The notes under the pieces were generated by a model. It was not told the origin of the DNA and did no database searches. It was given only the letters and a program-made list of their open reading frames with translations. The position numbers and the translations under genes are program-made. From Neolentinus lepideus HHB14362 ss-1 (taxonomy: Eukaryota > Basidiomycota > Agaricomycetes > Gloeophyllales > Gloeophyllaceae): DNA of 64,000 bases. Location of the stretch: contig KV425557.1 of NCBI GenBank assembly GCA_001632425.1, positions 372,001 to 436,000 on the forward strand, in the 5' to 3' direction. Below, piece by piece: positions 48,012-57,404 of the stretch (its first letter is position 1; each line of letters starts with the position of its first letter).

Positions 48012-48601
48012 TGCTCACGCAGACCTGTCCCAATGATAATGCAGGACCGTTCCGTATACCGACGTTGCCCAGACCTGATGACTCAGTAATAGCCCAAGGC
48101 ACCTCTCGAGACTGGACGCTTCATGGTGCATGACACTGCCATGAGAATCGTTCGTCGGCTTTAACCAGTCGGGTGACCGCGCCTCTCGCAGGGCAAGGGA
48201 TGTCCGTCGTACCGTTGTACGTCACTTTGACTGCGATATCTTTGCTTTAGGCTCCGATTGGCCAGGATCTCCCTCCGTTGTCTTTTGGCTTGAGGAGTTA
48301 TGATATACTTCATCGTCGTCGTGGTGCTTACTCCAGTCTGGAATGGTAAAGAACAGGATGAAGTCGACATCAGAAACATCCAGGGTACATATGTGCGGTA
48401 AAATTAACAACGGCGTAACAATGTTCTGCGATCCGGCTATCATACAGTAAGCAAAGAGCCCGAAGATCACGTCCTATTTTACAGCGTCGCGTCCACTGAG
48501 TAAACAAGATACGGAAGATCGCGTATGCATTGCCTCCGAGCGTTGAGGCATCAAAAGAGCAACAGCGAGTATGGTACACGTCCGGAACAAGAATAGTCCT
48601 T
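48012..48601. other. Intergenic, no gene seen
   Basis: This lies between the dehydrogenase promoter and the 3' end of the NTF2-like gene. Short frames only; nothing supported. Confidence 0.45.
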
Positions 48602-49553
48602 TCAACGTTGATGCCTCGGGACCTTCACAGTACACTTGGCCAACTTCGCATTCAGCCGTCGGAACGACCGTGCGGGCCAGGCGTTAGATGCTTCTTCACC
48701 GTTCCATTTATCTGCAACCCGTATTATCATATCCTTATCGTCGAGGTCGACTACAACCATAGATTGAATGACCTTGGATGGACTATTCAGAGTTTGAACA
48801 AAGGCCGACTTGTGAAACCACGGACCTTCTTGCCAATCAACGGTAAGGTGTATTGTTGTTTCTGGGAGAAAACTATCCGGTTCGGGTTTACGGTGGATGA
48901 GAGGACCCGGAAAGACAGATTCTCAGACTTCGATGCTAGCTTAGCCTTGAAGACCGTTCGAGAGTCAGTCTTACATGCATATGGAATGGTCCTGAGTGAC
49001 GTACCAGTCCATACCACTATAATAAAGCACCTCGTTAGGATATCATGCATGCGTCACCTGACAGTATCATTCACCTGCGCGGAATATTCGGATCGCCCTT
49101 CACAAGAACATAGAGGACCCTTCGGACTCGGACTTCGATATTGAGTGGACGAGCAGTTTCAGGACGCTCACCTCGAAGACAGCATCCTTGCTCCAGCTTC
49201 TGTCGAAGATCTCTGTGGTAGGTCTGCAACAAAATAGCTTGAAGCTATTGAGCATCTGAAAGCACTGGCTTGGGAAGGCATACCTCCTTGAGGTCATCCA
49301 GCACTTGTTTCCTTTTGTCAGCCAGTTCCGCTCCTGCGCTTAACTGTCGCCTCTCGCTGCTCCTCTTCTGTACCGAGTTCGCATCGTGATGTTCCGCTTT
49401 AGCGCCAGAGTAATGAGCTGCACCAGCTATAGACTCAATCAAAGACGGGGTAGGTATGATGGGAGGGAGCTGAAAGTTGAACGAGGTCCGCTGGTTCTCA
49501 TGGTACGTGTGGTGGTGGTGTGCGTTGCTACCGTTCATGAGGGGACTAGACAT
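48602..49553 (-). CDS. Conserved hypothetical protein, possible NTF2/SnoaL-like fold
   Basis: The ATG at 49553 opens MSSPLMNGSNAHHHHTYHEN, a His-rich disordered start with HHHH. Exon 1 ends in DKRKQVLDDLKE, and a spliced exon continues LFCCRPTTEIFDRSWSKDAV with FE. A middle exon reads KLASKSENLSFRVLSSTVNP then NRIVFSQKQQYTLPLIGKK, and the last gives VVDLDDKDMIIRVADKWNGE followed by FRRLNAKLAKCTVKVPRHQR and TGA at 48602. The pattern of a helix with RPTTEIFDRSWSKDAVFED and later strands ending IIRVADKWNG resembles NTF2-like fungal proteins of unknown role. The middle splice borders (about 48.9-49.1 kb) are approximate. Confidence 0.65.
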
Positions 49554-49874
49554 TGAAGACAATGGTCCTGGTACTCGGTGACTCGGTATTTAAAGCATGA
49601 ATATTTGAATGACGCTGATGTTAGAGAGTTCCAAGAGGACGTCCAGAGGTGTCTCGAGTATCATTCATGTGAATAATGCGAACTGACATGAACTGACCCG
49701 AGCTAGGTCGGCAGATGCCGTCTATCTGACTCTATATTAGTTTCGTGGCCAACTAGATAAGGTTGCCATGTATCCCGAGAAGCCGTACAATAACATTCCA
49801 GGTATGCATACTCGATCAACGAATACCATCCGTCGACTGCCAGATGGTGTGCACAATATAACAGATTAATACAA

Positions 49875-51088
49875 TTACGTGCCATTAGTCTGCCCTAGCC
49901 AGAGACCATACGACTTTCCAGGAGCAGTTTGCCACATACGTATCGTACCTAAAGGGCAAAAATTAGCACGAAATCGTGATGATTATCGGAGCAAACGCAC
50001 CGTCCTCTGTGTAAAACAATTACATAGGAGAACAGTCAAATTGTCAGTAATCTCCAACGTGTGCGTAAGGATGGACTCACCGCTTCCACTGGCGAACATC
50101 TCGCCGTCGGGACTAAACTCAACGCAGTGTACAGGACCGTGATGGCCCTTGAGGACGTCCCGTTCTTCACCATTCATGCCATGAACACGGACCCATTCAT
50201 CAGTTATGCTGCCCGTTACGAATCGATCCTGAAGGAGTGGGTGGATCGAGGCAGATGAGGGGGCGTAGGATAGTTGAAGGCTGTAAGTCTGTTGAGGGGT
50301 TGGCTGCTGCCCGGGTATGAAGGCAACTGTCTTTCCCGACGTCACGACTAGCCTGTTTAGTGGTGCCGAATACTCCATAGAAGTTATGGGACCGTCAAAG
50401 GACATATGATTTATTAATTGACGCGTGCGGAGGTCCCACCATCTGGAAAATACGAGATGAACAAGTGACTTACGCGAACTAGGCTTCTGCGACTCACTTG
50501 ATCTGCCCATCCTCTCCGGCACTCACACCCGTAGTTGCATCAGCCCACACAACACTCTTTACTGTTCCATCATGCGACGTTGATGACGATCCCGAGTCAA
50601 AGAGGAAGTCCGGTTCTGCCTCCGGACGCGTAAGATCAAATATCCTAACTTTCTTCTCTTGACCACCAGTTAGTAGATGTGCTGTCTTCGGAGCGATTGC
50701 GACTGTGCGAACTATATGATTATGGGGAAAGGAGTGAAGAGCTTCGCCAGTGAAAGTATCCCAGTATTTACTACCGCGGATAACACGTCAAAATCACGGA
50801 TCCATGGAATAGACAGACAACGCGGTAGACTGACGCAGTAAAATCGGCACTTGCTGAGGCTGCCCGCGAACCATCCAACGAGAGCTTGGTGCTCCACACA
50901 GCGCCCTTATGACCAAGAAAGGTGCCAATCCAGTCTCCGGTCCATTCCCTCAGCATCGGGTTCCCATCTTTACAACTTGATATTAACAAGTACGTGCCGT
51001 CATCAAGAATTGGTGAAAAGGAAAGGTGTGTGACGGGACGTGTATGGCCGGGAGCCACAAGAGGGACAGATTTTGGCGGGGCGGACAT
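49875..51088 (-). CDS. STRAP: WD40-repeat protein STRAP (serine-threonine kinase receptor-associated protein)
   Basis: STRAP/UNRIP is a seven-bladed WD40 scaffold linked to SMN-complex function and translation control. The ATG at 51088 gives MSAPPKSVPLVAPGHTRPVT. Repeats are visible: HLSFSPILDDGTYLLISSCK, WIGTFLGHKGAVWSTKLSLD with AASASADFTAKYWD, FPHNHIVRTVAIAPKTAHLL with GGQEKKVRIFD, SVVWADATTGVSAGEDGQIK with WWDLRT, ITSMEYSAPLNRLVVTSGKT, and HHGPVHCVEFSPDGEMFASG. Two introns near the end matter: reading through would give a wrong tail, while splicing gives SEDGTIRMWQTAPGKSYGLW and a TAA at 49875, the normal STRAP terminus. About six exons. Length is near 330-340 residues as expected. Confidence 0.9.
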
Positions 51089-51786
51089 CAAACAAACGGA
51101 AGGAAACTGATGCTTGTCGTGATACAGGCGCGCCGCGCTCTGGCTGGTGAAAGAAACAAGTCGTGTCAAGAACAGCAAGTGCGGTGGCGCTCTAAATTAC
51201 TTCTTCGGCTATCATTCAAGTGGTCGGCAACATCCTCAAGCCTCTCATCCTCCCGAGGGAACTCTTTGGGCTACAACTGCAATGGTACTGGGCTTGGTGA
51301 CTCCATAGCTGAACCTTCCTGCTTCTAAAGCCTACACTATGCAACTGTTTCCATTGAACAGGTTGCTCCTATCAAGAGCTTGCGCCACATGCATAGCGTC
51401 AACTGAACGTTGAATTGATCTTCATTATTCGACAGTCTCAACAGGTATCGGAGGTTATAGGTCGGAGACCTGCAAATGGGAACCCATGGGCTTAATCTGG
51501 TTATGTATCAACCTTGCGCTTGAGTTTCAAATACGGTTCATGACACGGTCAGACAGAGCGCTCGGTTTAAATTAGAATGGACGTTCCTCCATCCAATCTA
51601 CAACTTCACAACGTCCCCTGCCCCCCTGCATCTGGTGGTAGCTCAATATCTCATGTCTTGTTTCTGTCTTACAAGGGAAGCCAGCAAGACTAGCAGTGTG
51701 TCAGCCGCTGCGCATACCTCCTGACAGATTTGTTCATTCGTTTTTCTCCGGAGGATGCTCTTGATTTCACAGACCACATCATTTAA
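51089..51786. other. Intergenic, no gene seen
   Basis: This is the upstream region of STRAP. No supported frame, RNA gene or repeat was found. The 3' part may hold a lost N-terminal exon of the F-box-like remnant that follows. Confidence 0.4.
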
Positions 51787-52411
51787 TTGATTCAGGCAAA
51801 CTGTTACTGGGGAGGGGTCGCTTTCAATACCCCTCAGCTATGGCGCTTTGTCTCTATCGACGGCGAAGATCCTCGACAATTCAAGTCAAAAGCGTTCCTC
51901 ACACGGTGGTGGCTGAATCACTCTGGAAACAGACCTCTATCGATTTGCTTGGCAGTCCTACGCGGCTACGACACTTACGGTGAAAGTTGTGACGGGATAT
52001 ATCCACAGATGCCAGATGGCCGAATTAGAGATAACCAAATGCTGAGTACAGTTCTTGTCGACTCTGTGTGTGTCCGAGTTGCTGTGCGTCCGGTTAATCT
52101 TCGACACTCAGTGTGACCCTGACCTCTCGTTCGCTTCCACTATCCGGTTCTTGCCTTTTCACAACTACGGAGAGACAATACACAGTTCTGTTCAATGTGC
52201 ACGATTGGACATCTCACACCTGGGATCAATCGTATCTACTGCGGAGAGTCTGTATACTCTGCAGGAATGCATTTCTCTTATACATTGCGCACTTTCATTC
52301 AGCTGGGGCATTGACGAGCACGATTCCTATGTGTGCTCGATGGAGCTTATAGCCTTGACTCTTAGGCAGCGGACTACGACGGTGGCACTACTATCTGCTT
52401 TAGCGACGTGA
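51787..52411 (+). pseudogene. F-box/LRR-like gene remnant
   Basis: An exon-like frame after a TTGATTCAG acceptor reads ANCYWGGVAFNTPQLWRFVS and continues with LTRWWLNHSGNRPLSICLAV. This recalls the post-F-box segment of basidiomycete F-box proteins (CRxWRxVA-TPxLW, then WLxRSGxxPLSL). A second frame from about 52.08 kb carries RFLPFHNY and SLYTLQECISLIHCALSF, similar to the later leucine-rich part. No F-box start, no clean splice between the frames and no conserved end were found, so I treat it as decayed. It could still be a divergent active gene. Confidence 0.4.
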
Positions 52412-53848
52412 TCTGGTAACTACGTGTTCCGCGGTTCGCAGACCTAGCATTGAGGCTTTCGAGAACGCTAGAAGTATGATAATCTTCCCCAAATCTGGGA
52501 GTGGCATCAAGAATCTCCCTAGACGGTCCTGTATGTCTTTTGGAATCATTCGAGGATACGATAGGGATCTCTTCCGCTAAATGGATTAGAGGTTTTGTCT
52601 AGCGAAGGATCGTTCGGAAGCGACTCATTCGATGGGCATGTCCCTGTGTTACGTATACACGGAGCCCGGGTCGGCCGGGAAGCCACCTGTCTTACCAGCT
52701 TGAATGTCTTTGATCGAGGGCAGGCGAATTACGCCTACCTTCTATGGCCCGTGTAGGAACCCTCTCTCAATGCCCAGATACATCTCGCGAGACAGGTAAG
52801 AATTCAGGATGAGCTTAAGCTGGAGAACCTTGTGAACCCCGTTGCTCGCGTACTCGGACCCACTAAGTAGGCGTCGCTGGCAAGTCTAATGGAAGGCAGA
52901 TATCTTCTGCGACTGCCCTGGGATGCTTGACACCCAAGGTTAGCGATAGAGACTTCAGGAAGGTTTAACCCGCATTTGATGATAACTTATTTGTTCTGCC
53001 TAGATGTTGTGATAAATAAATTCATGTGGGGAACAAATTCCTTCACATGTCCATTCATAAGAACATCTTCTACTGGATCACATTCAAGAAACTGATAGGG
53101 ATTGTCAAGAACTTTATCCTTGTTCCTGATTACATCTACATGGGTGCCCAGTCAAATGTGGCACTAATATTGTTTCGGACAAAAAAAACATCAAGAGAGT
53201 CTATGCCGGTACTGTCTCTAGAGTGAGATGCAACAAGAACATTGTCGTGGATGCTATACAGTATTGGACCATCAAATGATGTGGCACATTTCAGTCAGCT
53301 CTACATCAATATTCTGGAGACTTAACTCTAAAAACATTACATCATGATATTGCTACATGCTAAAAGGATATACATGAATTTTTTTATGAGGGCAGGACAA
53401 GCCCTGCTTGCATTATGAGTGAATCTTCCACACAGACCTGAAGAGCAGTCCACCGTTGCAACAATACAAAATTACTATAAATGGCATATGACCCGAAGGT
53501 GCGGCACTACAAATCCCACGATAAATTCACTCTGCTGTCAATATTCACTCGGACATGTTTATAGCTCACTCATGCTACCATGCATCAGTGTAATGTTTTA
53601 GTATCCTGTAGTACACATCTCTCTCATAATTTAGCAATTTTTATCATAAAAATTGAACAAAAATTGAGTCCTCTGGGGACATTGCGTCGCCTGACAATCC
53701 CACGTCACGTGACCGTCCAATACTGTACCGTCTTGGCTGCATTGGTCCGAGATCCATCCAATTCTCGCACCCGCTCTGGGATTAGGATTCTTGCATTTTG
53801 CATGATAGTTCCTCAAGTGTTGCCGGCGGTCAGCTGCACTTAGGGAGC
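52412..53848. other. AT-rich relic region, unidentified
   Basis: From about 52.98 to 53.70 kb the sequence is clearly more AT-rich than the housekeeping regions. It holds broken coding-like stretches on the plus strand, such as KKNIKRVYAGTVSRVRCNKN and later HEFFYEGRTSPACIMSESS, separated by stops. This looks like an old, mutated mobile-element copy, but I cannot name the family. It abuts the hAT element; the 53841-53848 octamer is that element's target duplication. Confidence 0.4.
53841..53848. repeat. Target-site duplication, left copy (8 bp)
   Basis: The octamer TAGGGAGC directly precedes the left inverted repeat and is repeated exactly after the right one at 55117-55124. Eight-base duplications are the hallmark of hAT transposition. 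Confidence 0.85.
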
Positions 53849-53864
53849 CAGTGTTGTGCCGGTT
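53849..53864 (+). repeat. hAT left terminal inverted repeat
   Basis: Sixteen bases, CAGTGTTGTGCCGGTT, exactly complementary in reverse to 55101-55116. Confidence 0.9.
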
Positions 53865-55100
53865 GGCGTCTGCGAGGTTCGGTTTACACGTCAACTTTAG
53901 AACTAGTTGACTACGGTTTGGACAACCGAGATTTTTGGACAACTCTTCCCACGAACCGAACCTTGCCACTATACTAATTATAGAAGTGAGTGGCTGAAGA
54001 TGCATTATTGATGTCTGCCCTTTGTGATGCTCGTACAATTACAGAAAGACATATATAATTGTTCTTAGATATTAGAATAGTAGTGGTCTTTCAAATGCAG
54101 TCAAAATGGTGCATCAATACTGGTCAATAGTGCCTATTTTATGCCTTTTATTCAGTACATTGAGATGGCATACCCTGCGCTGCTCCTGTCCGGCTCTCCG
54201 CGAGCCCTCTATTGCATAGGCTCGCCACTTCTCAATTGAAGCTCCTCTCACGGAACTCGGTCGACTTGCGAAGCGGCTGGGCCAATTCAACGGTATTTTG
54301 GTGAGTGGCGTGACATTGCGCCAAATGTATGTTCAGACTTAGACAAAATTCGACGCCGTTAGCAGTAGCACTTCCGGTTTCCATTCTTTGTTAACAGGTA
54401 CAATATGGCAGACTGACTGAATTATTACTATATTTCCATCTATTGATTTGTCTGTTCATCTGGCCATATTATATAGCAGTTCGGGATCCAGCTCCTGTAC
54501 TTGCAGCATCTCTTGTATTTCGAGCTTGACCGTCACACAACACTCGACTGGCGCTTGATACCGTCTCAAGGAGTGCAACGCGAGGACAAGGAGGGTCCTT
54601 TTGATGTGTTTGGTGAATGCACAGATGTTGAACAATCTTAAATGACACATTTATAGTTACATTGGATTGAGAATTGCTAATATAGTACATAGAGTAATGA
54701 CAGAGAAAGTACCGAGAGGAGTGCCTTCATGCGACACTCATGTGACACCAGATTCAAGAGTGATTGAGCGAAATTTCGCCAAGTCCATTGTCACGCTTGG
54801 CGGCAAACACCGTGTGACCCTAGGCTGTGTGACCGCCGGATTGGCCCAGTCCGCTCGCAAGCTCGCCTCTTCCTTCTCTCCTGTCTTTTCGGGAAGACGC
54901 GTGCATTGCGTGCTGGATTGGTGACGAGTCTAGGAGTCTACACATGCTATGCTAGGTATATAATACACTTTATTGTGTTATTCGAGGTAATACATAGGCC
55001 GTGGGTAACCAGCGCCACAGTTGCCCGGTTTGGTGACCAAAAATGGGCGTCAACTAGTTGCCCAGTTGACGGTTTCGTCAACCGACGTCAACTAGTTGCG

Positions 55101-55116
55101 AACCGGCACAACACTG
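55101..55116 (-). repeat. hAT right terminal inverted repeat
   Basis: Sixteen bases, AACCGGCACAACACTG, the exact reverse complement of 53849-53864. Confidence 0.9.
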
Positions 55117-55124
55117 TAGGGAGC
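55117..55124. repeat. Target-site duplication, right copy (8 bp)
   Basis: TAGGGAGC, identical to 53841-53848. Confidence 0.85.
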
Positions 55125-55709
55125 CGCTTGCTGCAAAATCCACATAATCGCATATACCAAGTTCGATTGAAGGTAGAGCGACGCATCGATAACGTCTCGA
55201 AAATGCTTGCAGACCTACGAGTGGCCCAACTAGTGTGAACGAGCCAGTGGTCAAGGCTTTGAAGAATTGGCAGACCTCTGTATGATTACTGCTCCTGATA
55301 AATGGTGTTTCGCATTTATAGCTGAATTTCAGATACAGGAAGATAGTTTTCACGCCACTCAGGGTCAGGAAGGTCAGGAAGATCAGGGAAGATCGTTGAA
55401 TATCGGTTGACAGAAACAGTCACATCTCTGATCTCACTCTGTCGAAGGGTACTCTTGCTCATGCATTTACGTATGCCATATACGTACAGCAAACAGCCCC
55501 TGGTCGTAGCAAGAACACTTATTTGCATTCTCTATCCCCAGTCTAGAGCGCGACCGTCTTGGTGCGAAGTTCTTGAGTCTCGTGTTTGAGAAACGTGCGT
55601 TGTCGTTTCTTCTCAAACTAAACAGATACCCATGTGATTGGCTTCATTATATATTTGCGGCAAAATTTCCAGTAACCAAGTCATACACGCCGTTAAACAT
55701 GCAATCCGC
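55125..55709. other. Intergenic, no gene seen
   Basis: This stretch lies between the hAT element and the NDK stop. Only short frames are present. Confidence 0.45.
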
Positions 55710-56398
55710 TTACACCTCGTTGACCCACTCGTTGAGAGCGTGAGTGTACTGAACGGTACCCTCAGGGAACCAGCTACCGCGGTAATCAGGGGGACGAAAC
55801 ATGACACAAGCACGACACTTACAGCTTGATCTCCTTCTCGGCGCTCTCAACGGAGTCGGAGCCGTGGCAGATGTTACGGCCGACAACGAGAGCGAAGTCT
55901 CCACGGATAGTGCCTATCATGACAAATATAATTAGAGACGGAAGGCACTTTGTATACGAGTTGTGCGCACCAGGGGCAGAGGCGAGGGGGTTGGTCGCGC
56001 CGAGCATGGTACGGCCGGTCTTGACAGCGTCGAGACCCTCCCAAACCATGGCAGCAACGGGGCCGGAGGACATGTACTTGATCAAGCCCGGGAAGAAAGG
56101 CTTGCCTTTGAGATCAGCGTAGTCTGGAACACGTGTCCGAGATCAGTTCATCGATGGAGTAACCTTCCGGACTTGGGGGGGGGGCTTACGCTGCTCGAGG
56201 AAAGCGGGTTCGGCGTGAACGAGCTTCAAAGCGACAAGCTTGAAACCACGCTGCTCGAAACGAGCAATGATAGTGCCAACAAGCCCGCGCATCACACCAT
56301 CGGGCTAAAGACGTAGGGTTCAGTGTGCAAGGACGCGTCGCAGACAACGGCTATCCATGTACCTTAACAGCGATGAAAGTGCGCTCCTTAACAGACAT
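55710..56398 (-). CDS. NDK1: Nucleoside diphosphate kinase
   Basis: NDK transfers the gamma phosphate from ATP to other nucleoside diphosphates through a phospho-His intermediate. The ATG at 56398 opens [20 protein letters not shown] after splicing, then [40 protein letters not shown] and [20 protein letters not shown] follow, then [20 protein letters not shown]. The active site is [18 protein letters not shown], with the catalytic His. The end reads [20 protein letters not shown], stop at 55710. Five exons; about 150 residues, normal for the family. All catalytic residues are present. It diverges from QCR7 over 259 bases. Confidence 0.95.
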
Positions 56399-56506
56399 TA
56401 TGGGAGGATCTGAAAAAGGTTGGTTGGGAGGTTGGGGGACTGGTTGGGTGGAGGAAGAAAGAGGGAAAAACAGATAGAGAGCTGCAAGAAGGACGGCTGC
56501 AGCTCC

Positions 56507-56513
56507 TATAAAT
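56507..56513 (+). promoter_or_regulatory. Possible TATA box for QCR7
   Basis: TATAAAT on the plus strand lies about 145 bases upstream of the QCR7 ATG and within the divergent NDK1/QCR7 interval. The distance is long, so the assignment is tentative. Confidence 0.35.
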
Positions 56514-56657
56514 CTAGCGATTGGGTATCTCATCTTCTCGGTGATAGCCGTCCGCGCGCCTGGCCCAGGAAAGGCAAAGGCGACCAAATAGGCGTAAATA
56601 CCTCCCGAGAGCTTCCGCTCAACGCTGCGAACGACGTCAAGCTAATTCGTTCTTCAA

Positions 56658-57205
56658 ATGTTCGGTCCCCTGGGCTTCACTCTTGCACCCTCTGTGCGCC
56701 GGTCGCGCACCCTCTACAAATGGGTCAAACCTCTCGCCGACTGGTACGCCAACCTGGCTGGCTACCGGAAGATGGGTCTGAAATACGATGACCTTCGTAC
56801 GCACCTTTTTATTTTGATCTATTCCGTGCCGGTTCGATAATGATGGCATATAGTCGTTGAGGAGAACCCTGAAGTCCAAAAAGTACGATAGCCAGGTCAT
56901 TTACGTTGTCAGCGTCACTCAATCCTACCTCATTAGGCCCTCACCCGTTTGACTCCTCGGGAAGCGTATGACCGTGCATACCGTTTCAAGGTTGCTTCTC
57001 TTCTCAGCGTCAACCACAAGCCTCTGCCCAAGGACCAGTGGCTGCCTGCCTCTGAGGTATCTGTTCCCAGCTCATGTCTTCTCTGAAAACTCTACTGACG
57101 CTTTTATCCAAGGATTCTCGCTACCTGAAGCCCTACGTTGAGGAGGTTGTGAAGGAAACCGAGGAGAGACGTGTCTGGGATACACTGGAGGTCCGCCGGA
57201 AGTAG
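56658..57205 (+). CDS. QCR7: Cytochrome b-c1 complex subunit 7 (QCR7)
   Basis: QCR7 is the 14-kDa matrix-side subunit of respiratory complex III. The ATG at 56658 gives MFGPLGFTLAPSVRRSRTLY and KWVKPLADWYANLAGYRKMG. After the first intron comes LLVEENPEVQK, then ALTRLTPREAYDRAYRFKVA (the most conserved family block), NHKPLPKDQWLPASEDSRYL, and finally KPYVEEVVKETEERRVWDTL with EVRRK and TAG at 57203-57205. Four exons, about 125 residues, matching the family. No cleavable presequence is expected. Confidence 0.94.
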
Positions 57206-57404
57206 CCTTCGCGTTCACACCCCCTTAGACCTTGAACGTAATTTATGCCCATTGCGCATGACACAAAATGTGGAAAGCATGCAACACAGTTAGGCGCTTC
57301 AAACTCTATTACATTGATCGCCCGGCACTTGGAAATTACACGTGAAGTTTCCTACATTCTATTTTCATTCCCTCGATTATTGTAAAACACAGAACAATAA
57401 TAAA

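Larger units (their letters stand above)
53849..55116. mobile_element. Non-autonomous hAT-type DNA transposon, 1268 bp
   Basis: The ends are perfect 16-base inverted repeats beginning CAGTG, flanked by an exact 8-base direct repeat (TAGGGAGC). This combination is diagnostic of the hAT superfamily. Subterminal regions carry copies of the palindrome CAACTAGTTG (55051-55060 and 55089-55098) and a near copy at 53900-53909, plausible transposase-binding sites. The left subterminal region also holds an inverted pair of AGGTTCGGTT (about 53.88 and 53.96 kb). The interior has only frames under about 135 codons and no hAT dimerisation motif, so mobility would require a transposase in trans. The intact repeats and duplication suggest a fairly recent insertion. 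Confidence 0.85.

Noticed and set aside
49983..50060. Read-through end of STRAP (ending TVRLLR)
   Set aside because: Two introns here restore the family terminus GTIRMWQTAPGKSYGLW at 49875.
56166..56176. Poly-G run inside the NDK gene as a frameshift
   Set aside because: It lies within an intron, next to the splice site, and does not affect the frame.
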